Positions 40,992 through 52,889 of a DNA stretch of 64,000 nucleotides are shown one piece after another. Under the pieces are notes generated by a model that saw only the letters and a list, made by a program, of their open reading frames with translations, made no database searches and had not been told where the DNA came from. The translations under genes and the position numbers were made by a program. How positions within the stretch are numbered: the first letter of the stretch is position 1; every line of letters starts with the position of its first letter. The stretch is from Sinohyriopsis cumingii (lineage: Eukaryota > Mollusca > Bivalvia > Unionida > Unionidae). The stretch spans positions 5,192,001 through 5,256,000 of the forward strand of contig JAPYKE020000037.1 of assembly GCA_028554795.2 (NCBI GenBank). The letters are read 5' to 3'.

Positions 40992-42002
40992 TATTGCACT
41001 TTTTAAAAGTAGATCAACGTAGAATTTACCTTTATAATGACTAAACCTAATATACTAAAACAAGTTATTTTCAATAGGTGAATGTATAATGCATCATTTA
41101 GTTGCATGTAAAATATTATATAAACTGACTTGGCAGAGCCGTTCGATTATTGCATCTAAGATTAAAGCACTATTAATGCCATTTGCTAATTTACTGAATT
41201 TAACATAATTCTAAAACAGAAAATATAATGCTGACTTGAAATAACTTTGTGATCTTTGCTTACATGGAAATGTTACTTTATTATATGTTTTAATATAAAA
41301 CAGTTTATAGTTTAGAGTTGACACTAATAATAAGGAACATTTTTATATATGTTAGTATCAGAAATTATGCATGGAACTATGTTCCATTTAAATAAAAACT
41401 ATAATAATTATACCATCCAGTTCTGAAAAATTACTCCCAACAAATTATACTTAATACTAAACGATGACAAGATGAAAGCTCGGTTATTTTGAGTAGCTAA
41501 AAGAACGTCAGTTATTGCAGAAGCATAAAATGTATGGCAGAGGATGCTAGATGATGAAATACCTGTACAATTCCGCCATTTTGCAAGCCATTGTGGGTAT
41601 TATTGAGGAATGCCATATGAGTATGACTGGTAGTATGTTCTCCTTTCTTAAACATGTAATTGCAGAAAAGTACATATAATGGTGCATTTGATAAAGACTT
41701 TCAGTGCATGTTGTCATGTGCTATACATTTTAAATAAAATTGACGTTTGTTTAGCAGCTCAAAATATATCACGTTTTGTAGTTATTATTTTTAAGTGAAG
41801 TATTTAGAAACCTTAAAGGGTATACATACTAAACTGTGTTGCAGACTTTTTGAAAAGTAAAGATTGACTGGCAACTGCTGCAGACCATTAATTCTGCTGT
41901 TTTGAGAATTTAACCACCAGAAGTTTAATTTTCTTACGTATAATTAGTATTTTTTGTAGCTTTATGAAAATGTACGTTTTACCATCTTTTCGCATATTGG
42001 GA
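40992..42002. other. host non-coding DNA
   Basis: No supported feature. Confidence 0.45.
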
Positions 42003-42366
42003 TGAATGCACAGGAAGACATGCCCAATGAAAACAAGCACAGAAAGAGAATTTTATCAGCAGTCGAATCAATAAATAAAAGAAGAAGACTTTGAAAGAAT
42101 GAACGTTTTGAGCAGCAGATTAATGAATTAAAATCAGCATCCATTTGAAACTTTACACCTGCACATGTCGAGGAAGAAGAAATATCTAGACGTGAACCGT
42201 TAACAACAGATCGTGGCTCACATACTTGTGATAAGGAGGATAATACTATCTGTTTTGTCACAGATGTAATAGAGCAGGATCCACTTGTGATTAGCTTGCG
42301 AAAATGGCAGAAAACTAGAAAAGATGTCGGAAAATACAGAGGTACTGGAGTTGTTTCTTGTATGTA
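42003..42366 (+). pseudogene. decayed reading frame with two in-frame TGA codons
   Basis: A single frame runs about 121 codons from ATG at 42003 (MNAQEDMPNENKHRKR...) with only two TGA interruptions, then ends at TAA near 42364-42366. The encoded pieces are hydrophilic and rich in K, R and E (NERFEQQINELKS looks coiled-coil; EEEEISRREPL follows). GTATGT near the end could be a splice donor. That many codons with only two stops is unusual in this AT-rich DNA, which suggests a former gene or transposon exon. The family is not recognised. Confidence 0.3.
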
Positions 42367-43154
42367 AGAGGACAATTTGTATTGAATCATAGTGAACTGT
42401 GTTCATTTTTTCCAAATAATAAATCAGATACACGTATAATTTGTTGGTTACAGAAACTATAATATAATATTAACATTAATTGGCATCCATTTAAAACAAC
42501 TCTATAGCTACCAATGATATTTGGTATGCCCTAACTTTGTCGAGAACTTTGATAAATGCACATATTATAATATTACTGACTGAAATCAACACTCCAATAA
42601 GTATTAAAAGTCATTAAATTAGAGTTGTTTGAAAGTGGGTTCCATTATTTTTTCTGATTCTTTTAGCTTTCAGTAGCTGATATCGTCTCACCTGCAAAAC
42701 TTAGGTTCTAGATTTTTTGGGACACTGGCATTCGTCTGGTTGTTGCAATTAAGAGTATAGAGAAATGATGAAGTGACAAAATCTGAGTTGCCATCCTCTA
42801 ATAGGAGATAACATGTCATATTTGGTTGCTTAAGCCCCTAGCAAAAATAGCTTTCTGTTGAAACATTAGTACGAAAAAAGGACTTTGAAGTATGAATCTT
42901 CATTTTTGCATGCAGGTGATAATCTTGTTGATTCACAAAAGTATCTGAGAGGCATTTTAAAATACCATTGTTGATACATGGTTATACTAACCATAAATAC
43001 TTATCCAGTATTACATTTAGCCACTAGGTACTATCAATAAGATAACAATTTCAGACCCATTATGATCTTTTGAGTAAAATGATGCAGCCGTCAGTGATAC
43101 TGACACTGTATGGTATTTGTTTTAATTGTTATGACTGGGTGACAATTCTTCATA

Positions 43155-43690
43155 CGCCCATTTTCTTTCAAGAATTATAAAGTGATAGAAAAAGGAAAGC
43201 GATGGAAAAGGACAGAGTAAAAGGGAAACACTGTCAACACAGTGAAGACGACTTTTCAGATCGACACTTCAGACGTTATAATTGTTTAGTGTGTATCAGA
43301 TGAGGAAGTGGGGCAAGGATCAGTTGAAGAAAATATACAGAACTTACTTTGAGTACACATATTTATCTTGGCAGACATTAGCGGTGCCCCTGCACATGAA
43401 TATCACAGGGGCGGATATATCGAGGTGTTTTGGACCAGTTCAGAGTCAAGGCATCTGTTCTTCAGACAGTGAAAGTGGCAATGGTAGGTATGAAGCAGAT
43501 ATGGATGATGCTATTTGTGACTGTGAGACAGAATTTGTTACTGAACAATCATCTGGAAATGAATATATTTGTCGGATTCTATATGCACTTTTAAAGTGGC
43601 AGTCCTGTTTCTTCATACCTGGTAGTGCCTTGTCTTATATTGTGATTCAAATAAATATGTGTTGTACGTGTACTCGAATTGATCAAATGT
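43155..43690 (+). pseudogene. possible downstream part of the same decayed gene
   Basis: After TTTTCTTTCAAG, a splice-acceptor-like sequence, a frame reads NYKVIEKGKRWKRTE with occasional stops through an acidic CVSDEEVGQGSVEENIQN stretch. A second frame at about 43282-43690 contains SSDSESGNGRYEADMDDAIC. It may belong with the frame at 42003-42366, but both carry stops and neither matches a family I know. Confidence 0.2.
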
Positions 43691-46600
43691 AATGAAAGCT
43701 TTTTATCAGGACTATCCAGTAACCATCCATCATATGAATAGATTTGTTTCATTCAGCATAGATAATTGTAAGAAATATGTTATTTGCACAAAACGTTTAC
43801 ACTGTATGTCAATTAGGACTGTATTGAAACTATGCACATGTATTACTTACATGAAGATTGTATACACAGAACTTGAGTGAAACCATGCATTTGTATAACT
43901 TGCATGAAGGTGGTACACAAAGTTCATTAATCATAATAAAAGCATTAGTTGATAGCAATGAAAAACTAAGTACTTGAACTCAAAAACATATTCCTTTAAT
44001 CGGAAACAAGAATGAATAAAGTGAGAAAATAGTTTCTGAAAAACAGGTATTCACTTCATTCATCATTTTTGATAAACTAAACTTTTCTGAACAGTTGTAG
44101 GTTTGCATTGTGTCAAGAAATGGTTTATGATAATCTTCTTTCGCTTGTTTGAGAAATATTTGAAAGTACAATCAGGATTTTTCTTCAGAAATTTTGGCAT
44201 TGGATCATAGCAAAAGTATTCTTTTTAGAAAACTTTATTATATCTTAATAAATGAATAAATTTATGTCCGCCTGACTTGCCGAAAATTGTCAGGTGAACG
44301 ACTGCATTCTTATCCTATAACAATGCCCTGTCATGCATTTGGACTTATTTTGGGTTCACAAAATAGGGAAGGATGGTCCAGGATGCAAGGAAAACGTGCA
44401 CTTGTCTAAAGCGGTATGTAAATTGTGTTACATAGGATGCACATTCAAAGTGTAGGAAAAGACAGGGTGCTATTTTCAGTTTCCAGTCTATTACTAATCA
44501 TACCCGACAGTCTATGTCCAGATATATTTAAAATTTCAATATCTAGAACTTTAACTCCTACGTTTCATATTCATGAAAGCATGTGTTTAGTTTGCGGATG
44601 TATCTTATGTAACATTAAAAAAAGGAATATGTGTGTATGTGTGTCGCAGTAGTTCAATTATGTTTGAATTGTTAGTGTCATGTTTGGGAAATATCGATCA
44701 TCAGAAGCTTAACTTACCATTAGGTATTTATGATTTTGTGGTTGTTGAGTGAATATATACAAACATTGTTTGGTTTTGTTCCAAATGAAATGTATTATCT
44801 TTTGATCAAAATGTTAGTAAAAACTGACTAAAGAAGCAAAGCGTGTTCTTATATACTTTCAGTGATGGACAATCCACATATGAATGAATGTTTTTAATTA
44901 TTGGAATGCAACGGTATTTCAGTTTCATAAAGCCATAGGAAATTGCTTTCACTTAACAAAATTGTGGAACACAAATAACACACAACAATAAAGAAGTAAA
45001 ATTTCGGTTTGGTTAATCGTATGTATATCGATAAAAGAGGTTATTCATATTCTTTTATTATCAGTTTGACCCTAAGAGCCAACATATAGCTGTATCACAA
45101 ACAAAAATGAAAATCTGCTCTCAGTAATGGAATTTAATTGAGTATTGTTTTTGTGAAACTGTTTATCAGCTATGAACTTCAGACAAATTGTCATAACTAA
45201 TGGCACAGGTAAACACAAAGCTTGCGTAAAATCATGCACTTTAATAACTTACATGAAGCTGGTAAACGAAACACTTGTGTGAAATTATGCACATGATAAC
45301 ACACAAAACGTAATGAAACTATGCAAATGTATAACTTACATGCACGAGGAAGAAGTAAAGAACTATTATTAATATTTAAACAATGGGGCTATATAGGAGA
45401 TTATTAGACATATAAGTAACTTGGTTCCTGCATCATTGTACATTTGTTTAAGACGTTTTTAGCCCTATATTTTGATTTTTATCAATTACAATCAAGTTCT
45501 TATAATTTGTATTTCACATTTTTTATGATAAAGCAGTGCTCATGTTGGCCTATAACATTAATTAATCACATACAATATTCTCTGAATGATGTTTTCACCA
45601 AGCAAAATGACTCATTCAGAACTTACAAAGAACAATCATTGATTTCAAGAGATGGAATATATTAATGTGTCATTGATTATCTGTTAAGTATTTTTGGAAA
45701 TATCAGGATTCATAAAATGTATTTCATAAAAGTATGATTGATTTTCTTTCGTAGGTATTTAACCACTTTTTTGTTCTTTTAGAAAAAACCGTCATTGTCA
45801 TCTATAAACATATATCGATTAACATATTGTTTGTGATCATGATTTTGACTACATTTTGATATAATGACTGCAATATGTTTTATAACTGTTGATCATTTGC
45901 TATTGCAATCATGTTTCACTTTTATCTGGAAAAAGTGTAGCTATGCTGGAAAAGTTCCATTAAACAAAACTTTTATCAAGACCAGACCAAGTTGCACCAT
46001 CGGCCCATAAATTAAATGACGCGAAGTTGACAAACTATTAAAAGTATGTAAGCGTGTGGCAAAAAGCATGCAGTTTAGTTAGGATTTAATATAAGTAAAA
46101 CAAAACGTTACATTTCTTTCATTTTTATAAAGATAACTCAACCCTTTATTTTTTTTTTGGTTTTGTTGTCTTTACAGTGACTAAAAATGAACTTTCGTAT
46201 TTTTGTTATGTAAAGATATTGTGAAGGTGATACTGATATATTTTCAATCTTTACTTTTATTTAAGTATAACTTAAGTATTTGTAAAGGCAACGTTTCATA
46301 AGTGTTGCTATGACTCGAGATCGAATAATTGGGATTATGTCATAATCAACTGACAATGATTAAGTGCCTCTTAAAATTTTACTTTTAAACTAAGATAAAT
46401 TATTTCTTGATTTTACTAAATGTGTTAACTTTTCCTTTCTGTATCTCAGTGTAAAGGCTCGTAGTCAAAGCCTTGTGTGGGATCTGACTTTAAACATATT
46501 AGATATCAAAATAACTTTAAAATTTACATTGGATTCCTTTCGTTAGATTTTGTTGTTAATGGAAATGGATTTAATTACACTTATTTCAGAAATATTTAGT

Positions 46601-47631
46601 GAAACGAGAAAGCGCTATTAATACCATCTTTGCTTCAAAACTTATTAAGGAAGGATAACAGTCTTTGACTAAAGGACGAGGTGTGTGAGCTTCGCATATA
46701 TGAAGATCTTGCAAGCAAAAGCATTTTTATAAAAGGTAGAGATAATTAATAGTTTCATTCGGAATTTATTGAAAACAAAATATTTGAATAATAGTGTTTT
46801 GAATTTGATTAAAGTGTATGCAACTTGTTTTGAATGAAAATTGAAAGCATTACACTAGATATAAACAGATGGAAAAAAAGAGTTAGGAAAGCGTTAGCAT
46901 CAGAAGGTGGATAGGAAAATACAAATGTTGAGTGAGATAAAACATGTTGATCACATGGAACCAAATACAGAAAGAGAAATTTGGAAATAAGAAGAGAGGG
47001 ACGTCAAACAAAAAGTAAAAGATTTTAGCAAAAAAACTAGATTTTAAACCAAAAGAAGTGCATAAGCACATTCCTCACTTCGAAGAAATTGCTGAAAATT
47101 TAAAAAAAAAATAAGAAAGAAATATTCCTCATTATTATAAAGTGTAGTTAGTGGCAAAGCGTGAGAAGTTTGCACTTCAAAATGCTAATTATGATTTGGT
47201 TCAGAAGTGTATATTGCAGAGTTATTATTTGCAATGTTTCATATTTAAAAATTTTGTATGTAATGACCAAAATATGCTTTATGGCGATCTACACAAGAGT
47301 GCAAAGCAGAGAAGAAATAAAGGTTGAGTTCAATCGGATGTCATGTGCACATAAACAACTTTACATTCAAAATATGACTCCAAATTTAAATTTTAAGTAG
47401 AGCAAAATCTACATTTTCTTTCAAAGGTTATGTTTATCGCTCGACTAAATTTAAATAAATCATAGCATAATTATGTGCACATTAATATTTTGATTGCTGT
47501 ATAATGATGAATATGCGCATGTGTAATTAGTTTGGAATTCGGTATACATTCCGTTACTTTGTTTCTTGTACTGAATTTTTTTTTATATAATTAAGCCTTA
47601 GGAAGAATAATAAAATGAGCATATAATAAAA
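43691..47631. other. host non-coding DNA
   Basis: AT-rich with no supported gene or repeat. Confidence 0.45.
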
Positions 47632-47757
47632 ATGTTACTGCATTTGTATGGGAAAGTAAGAACTTGTTTTGTCAGATGGATACACTCCACTATCAATGTT
47701 ATGCATTGTTTCCATCCACAAAGCTAGGTCATAGTATCCCATACAATGCAGTAACAT
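47632..47757. repeat. 126-bp foldback with 21-bp arms
   Basis: ATGTTACTGCATTTGTATGG (from 47632) and TCCCATACAATGCAGTAACA (from 47737) are reverse complements apart from one extra base. Pairing continues imperfectly inward (TTGTTTTGTCAGATGGA against TCCATCCACAAAGC). It may be a small MITE or encode a structured RNA. Confidence 0.55.
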
Positions 47758-48199
47758 ATAAATGCAAACACATATCGGCAAAACGTTTGAGTTATACGTA
47801 TTTTCGAGACATCTAGGTCACCCTAAAATGAGCATTTGCCGTTGTTAACCAAAAAGGTTTAACACGTTGTTCTTCTCTGCAAAATTCGTTTCAACGTTGA
47901 TCGAATGTCTAATAACATCCATATGTATCATTGTCTCTCTACATACAGTCTTCATGGAAATATGACTGTCCGTAACGGTACTGGCAATCAAACAATCCCC
48001 AACGATCTTGTTTCAGGGCCATCTATATTTCTTAGTAAATTGATATTAATGAATGTTTACGAAATCAAGCGAAACTTAAACCAACCACTGTGCAAGTGTT
48101 TCATTTGTGATTGTGTTCGACCATATACATTAGTCTATATAGAAATGTTCGTGCCCGATAACAAACTAGTTATCATACCACCTCGATCACAAACACAAA

Positions 48200-48590
48200 T
48201 CATGGTGTGGATGTAAATCTTACTTTGATACAGCTTTTGGCATCGGTGTGGCAACAATGTTGTAGACTTTTAATGGTGAGCATTTAACATCCCCGATATG
48301 GTCGGGTATTTGAATGTGATTATATCAACATACCATCTACCTATATTTGTTTGCTGCGGAAAAAGCAATATACCTACTACTTTTATGAGTCTGATGTCGA
48401 ATATACAACATACCATTTTCAGGTGTATAATGGTGCCTTTAAAACATACATGTTGCTCCCATGTATCTAACAGTGATTATACAACTGAACAGTCATCGGT
48501 GTTTGATAAGACAAATGGTTACCAACACACATTCTGTCATGTCGTCTCTCAAGCTATATCATTGATTGCATGTAACAGCTGTAAAACAGT

Positions 48591-48632
<42 letters not shown>

Positions 48633-49474
48633 GAGAGAACACAAACTTGATATTAGTGATGTGATTTGAACGGTTATTATTTTGAATACCAGTTATCGAC
48701 ACTAATTTTTCGTGTAACTGTGTATTTCTGTAAGTATTTATGTATTCATTTATATTGAAAGAACCAGAATTAAAATATGTAGGACAAATAAATTTAAGAT
48801 TCTCATAGTGTTATTATTTCTTTTTCACGTAATCGAATGAGTATAACTCAGTCATAAATAATGCATAGCTTGGCAAAACCATGTGACGTGTATGTGCCTC
48901 CTCAGTGTTAGTACCTGAAGATTCATCTCCATGCCAAACAAATTTTTTTATATCTTGAAATACTACTATTTGATCTAACGGCAAACCAAATAAATTACCA
49001 CATCGCCATTTCAAGCTGCAAATGAGAATTCCGAATTGTAAATACAAACATCACTAAACTATCCGGAACACAAGGGTTAACACAAACTTAACAAGGTCAG
49101 CTGAGTGATCTGGATGCATTTCCCACGAAACTACAGACATTAAGTAGGATAAATCGGTAGATTATCGAGGTCGGACATTAGTCCTAAACTTCAACATACC
49201 AACCATTAATGTTATTTTAACATTGTTTAAGACGAGAACAAAGCATTAACATTCCTAGTCGTAGCATTATACATCCTCAGCTCACTGAATAAACACATTT
49301 CAAATAGTTACGCAATGGTCAATCAGAGCTTTAACATTGACAGAGCTCCCCAAAATGGAAAGTATTGCATAATTCGAACATAAACCCTCCAGCTGTTCAG
49401 GTACAAATTTTATTTGCATCTAAATTGTATTTGCAATATCGGCTATAAGGTTGAGATCATAATTTGAATTGTTC

Positions 49475-49480
<6 letters not shown>
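48200..49480 (-). repeat. long interspersed repeat, copy C (inverted)
   Basis: Read on the minus strand it reproduces copies A and B: AACAGCTGGAGGG and GGGGAGCTCTGTCAATGTTA at the 49.4 kb end, TGTTTATTCAGTGAGCTGAG, GTCCGACC, GATCACTCAGCTGACC, TTCCGGATAGTTTAG, a (CT)n tract (GA on the plus strand, about 48594-48630) and TATCGGGGATGTTAAATGC. It abuts an (AT)n tract at 49481, as copy B does. Confidence 0.6.
48594..48630. repeat. (GA)n microsatellite inside repeat copy C
   Basis: GA dinucleotide run at the place where copies A and B carry CT-rich tracts. Confidence 0.9.

Positions 49481-49553
<73 letters not shown>
49481..49553. repeat. (AT)n microsatellite
   Basis: About 73 bp of AT dinucleotides bordering repeat copy C. 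Confidence 0.95.
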
Positions 49554-49556
<3 letters not shown>

Positions 49557-49842
49557 TAATAAATTAAATCATACATTTGCTAAACCAATAATATGTCTAT
49601 ATATTAATCGCTGAAATTTGAAAATGTAGTTATCATAACTATTTTATATTTTTATGAGAACGATTGTTTTCAGTATAACAGCTCTTTTATGTATGCTGAT
49701 AGTTGTGCTGTGCCTTAAAAATGTAGCTTTAAAATATGTTGCAGATCAGACATAGGAAACTGTTTATTTTTTATCATTTATTTCACATTTAGAATCCGTT
49801 ATTTAACTGAGCGTCTCTATGTTTCCGATGTGGACGTTGTAT
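49554..49842. other. host non-coding DNA
   Basis: No supported feature. Confidence 0.45.
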
Positions 49843-50130
49843 TTAGTATTCCAATTGTGAATTAGAAGGTGATGAACTTATATTAAATAATTCAGAACAT
49901 GTAACAAGAAAAAGGTCCTGGGGTAGAGACTGAGTGCCTATCACTTTAAAATCAAAGCTAAAGAATGGAACTACAAATCCTATTCTGTACCCGTGGATAT
50001 CCAACATGTATCCGTCAGGGTCCACAATCGTAAAACGAAAATGGGTCAACCGGTCAGTGTGGTATGACATATATTTAATACTAGATCAATCTGTTTAACA
50101 GTTGGGGAGATGCGGTGGGGTGGGAGCAAC
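49843..50130 (-). pseudogene. decayed fragment of a penton-like capsid gene
   Basis: The minus strand encodes a 75-codon stretch whose start, YMSYHTDRLTHFRFTIVDPD, resembles the C-terminal part of the penton-like protein at 52026-52884 (YM..H...LT...F...D followed by LIDL against MLDI). Immediately upstream a different frame (QIDLVLNI...) appears to continue the similarity, so at least one frameshift separates them. There is no start or N-terminal half. It may be a relic of an older related element, or a duplicated end of the present one. The match is my own visual alignment, not a search. Confidence 0.4.
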
Positions 50131-51429
50131 TCTAGTTTAAGATCGGAAAAAATAATCTGAATAGTTGGGTAAGCCTGCTACGTACAGGTCTTGCACGCAG
50201 ATTGGGGAAATCTCATTAATATCTTATGGTCAACATATAATTGTTCTTACTGACGACGGTGCAATTCAAACCACGCACAGTGCAGACTCAATCAAGATAA
50301 ATAAGCTGAGTGTGGGTTATGAAAAGTGTAGTCTTTGCCAGTCATCCGTGGAACGCTCAGTCGACTCTCATCGTTGAATCATTAAATGCCGTACACGACT
50401 GTTAAAAGTTCAACTTTTGCCAGTTAGCAGCAGCATCCACTAGAAAGAGAAATGTGTTACTCGCGGAAAGACCCTTCGAATGGCTACAAACGAATAATAT
50501 ATAACCTGTAATAAACACGAAGCGACGCTAAAGTTCGGAGTTGGTAAACAGAAAATCACAGCAAATCGTGGTATCGTTGACAAATCACATTAACTATTGT
50601 ATCGTTGATGAGATCATCGAGGTAATTTCCGGGGTTGTATTTGCAACAACAAACTGCAACCCAGCATTGATTTCGCAACGAATCGGCTCAAAATTCATCG
50701 ATGGTGTTATATACATCATCACTATCTTCAATACTTCCTATATCAACGAACGTAATAATTGGTCAGCAACGGCTAACAAACTTAGATCTGACGTATTAAT
50801 TTTATTTTTATTACCATATGTCAACATATCTTATTTTCTCTTATATACTTTAGCACATGTGGGGTGTGAATACGCGACTTTTTAATTATTTATGTTTTAC
50901 TAGTGCGGATGCAGATGGAATGGGGTGTAACTGCATTTATTTGTTGCTGTGTCTTTACTTATGTATTTTTGCGGACATCAGCGTATTGTTGGGGGAGGTT
51001 TATATGATAGTCCCGGTTCGGGTCGTCAGCGACTTGTCTATACCATTTTGATCCATTCATGACTTATATTTGACGTAAATTTCAACTCAAACTATTTTGA
51101 GTGGGTGGAGGGGTTAGAATAAAAATAAACTGGTGATCTTGTTCATTATATTTTAGGAACGGTGTTTTCAGCATTGGGTCGTACACGGGTGATTGTGAGA
51201 CTAGAAGATTATCAAGTCCCTATGTTGGCTGCGTCAAGGCGAAGGGTGTCTTCTCCGATTGCAACAAATGTTCTCTGATATATGCGATGCATAATTGGAT
51301 ACACGTAATCGGATCTGGCAAGTGTTTAATGTATTGGGTTGTTCTGCCAATCGGATCAGATTATCTTTCTGTTCCCATCAGCATGATACTGGTTAAAGCG
51401 ACTTCTGCACCTGTTCAGCCATTTCACGC
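50131..51429. other. transition zone, nothing assigned
   Basis: The base composition is less AT-rich than in the host DNA to the left. Several open stretches exist, including a 114-codon plus-strand frame at 50541-50885 and a roughly 90-codon plus-strand frame without a start codon at about 51158-51450. I recognise none of them. It could be decayed viral sequence outside the intact gene block, or host DNA. Confidence 0.3.
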
Positions 51430-51828
51430 GTGGGTTTGAATACTGATGCAAAAATTTATCCAAAGCCCACTGTGGGCGACTACAACACATATTTGACACG
51501 TTTACGGTCGACTATAAAAGTTACAGATCATTTCCAAGCGTTCGATTGGGTGAAAATAAATTTATTTGTGTATGGCCTTCCATGTCTAATGCTGACGCAA
51601 ATGTTGTCTACACATGTCGATACTGATGCTGCTACGTCAACAAAGATAATTCCGGTACAACATAGCAAATACCTTAAGATATTTGGCTCACTGTATGACC
51701 AATTTGCAAATCTTTCGGACATTGACAAAAGCCGATATATTGCGTCTACGCTGCATGTTACAGAGTCGTATAAAGCAGCAGAGGGGGCGAATCGGACATT
51801 TTGTCCAATCGTTATTTTGCTTAATTAA
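51430..51828 (+). other. unassigned open frame, about 132 codons
   Basis: The frame is open from a GTG at 51430 to TAA at 51828 and ends inside the inverted-repeat cluster that borders the viral gene block. The protein has a mixed composition with a hydrophobic patch (INLFVYGLPCLMLTQ). No motif or family is recognised. It could be a small convergent gene of the element or chance. Confidence 0.25.
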
Positions 51829-52014
51829 TACTTTCTGCACTCAACGATCTAGTGTCGTCAGCGCCTGGTAAAAAAAAAAAAACGACGATGTCGTTGGGGG
51901 ATCGGCGCGTCGTCATTTGGTTTAATTAACACCTTCTGCGCGTCGATCCCCAGCGTCGTCAGCGTCCGGTAAGCACATCGACGACCGCGTCGATGTCATC
52001 GCCCCCTCTGCTGC
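51775..52014. repeat. nested inverted and direct repeats at the left end of the viral gene block
   Basis: Outer arms GCAGCAGAGGGGGCGA (51775-51790) and TCGCCCCCTCTGCTGC (51999-52014) are perfect reverse complements. Between them lie two direct copies of a roughly 52-bp unit (TTAATTAAYACYTTCTGC...GTCGTCAGCGYCYGGTAA) at about 51819 and 51920. Also present is an imperfect inverted pair, GGGGATCGGCGCG against CGCGTCGATCCCC. The cluster ends 11 bp before the stop codon of the penton-like gene. It could be a terminus, origin, recombination site or transcription end region. Confidence 0.7.
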
Positions 52015-52025
52015 TAAGTGGTTAT

Positions 52026-52884
52026 TTACAATGATCTTACAAACAGAGTGATCATTAACTCCTCCTCTTGTAGATCAATTAGGTTATTTGACTGATCGGT
52101 AAGTCTAAAATTAATTCTCGTTAAAAACCGATCATGGCATCGCATATAGACCGGATTAATCGGACTCTCAACGATTAAAAATCCCGGAGGGGCTGTTGGT
52201 GAAAATGAATAAAGGATATACCCCTGTTGAGCTTGATTTGATTGCTTGGTATCCACCTGGTAACTTCCTTCGATAGCATCACACACTAGATTAATCGCTA
52301 TCACTGATGCGATATTTACGTTGTATGGAGCAATATGCCTACCACCATCTCCGTTATCGTGTCTGAGGATAGTTGATGGGGGGGGGGGTGTCCGCGGGTG
52401 GATTCTCAGGCCATCCTAGTATGGTTCTTATTGAACTGTTATAAATATCAACCATATACCCCGGTGTGCTTATTTCAATCGTCGACGATAACGTCGGTTC
52501 ATGAACCGTAATAGCGATTTTTGACTCCTTTCCTGTGATCGATTTTATCCTGCGTTGAAATTCTTTATTGATTTGCTCTATTTGGTATGACCCAGTTGGT
52601 ATTGTAACCTCCTCCCAGTTTGGGGTCCCATCGGGTTTATTTGTCCGTGCAAAAACCAGCGAGTTATTAGGTTGTTGTCCGTTAAATGCGTCCGCTCGAA
52701 TATTAGGCCAACTGTGATATACTCGCAATTTTGCCAGCGCTATTTCCTTTACTGGAACCGGTGATGGGAAGTTCACACTGAATTCGGGTTTCGTTGACGT
52801 TATTGATATCATATTTGTTTGTACCGGAGTGGTGTTCTCCGCGATCCGCTGAAGTAATTGAGACCCTTCAGGGTTCAGCGACAT
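52026..52884 (-). CDS. penton-like minor capsid protein, frameshifted at an 11-base G run
   Basis: The first 176 codons (52884 to 52354) are open. Reading then leaves frame at a run of eleven G on the plus strand (52378-52388), and the natural continuation is open in another frame down to the stop at 52026. The protein starts MSLNPEGSQLLQRIAENTTP and is beta-rich. Its tail (DQSNNLIDLQEEELMITLF) is typical of the single-jelly-roll protein that accompanies the major capsid protein in Polinton/adintovirus-type elements. There it is expected to form the pentameric vertex. The break may be a sequencing error in the homopolymer, polymerase slippage, or the first inactivating mutation. It is the last gene of the leftward late block. 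Function is inferred from family resemblance and context. Confidence 0.6.
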
Positions 52885-52889
52885 TATTA

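Noticed and set aside
48298-48633. 111-codon frame ending in Arg-Glu repeats
   Set aside because: It lies inside interspersed repeat copy C, and its end is the (GA)n tract.
51300-51360. A GSGK-like Walker A motif in a plus-strand frame near 51.3 kb
   Set aside because: Only the short word matches. There are no other ATPase motifs and no start codon, so it does not support a packaging ATPase.
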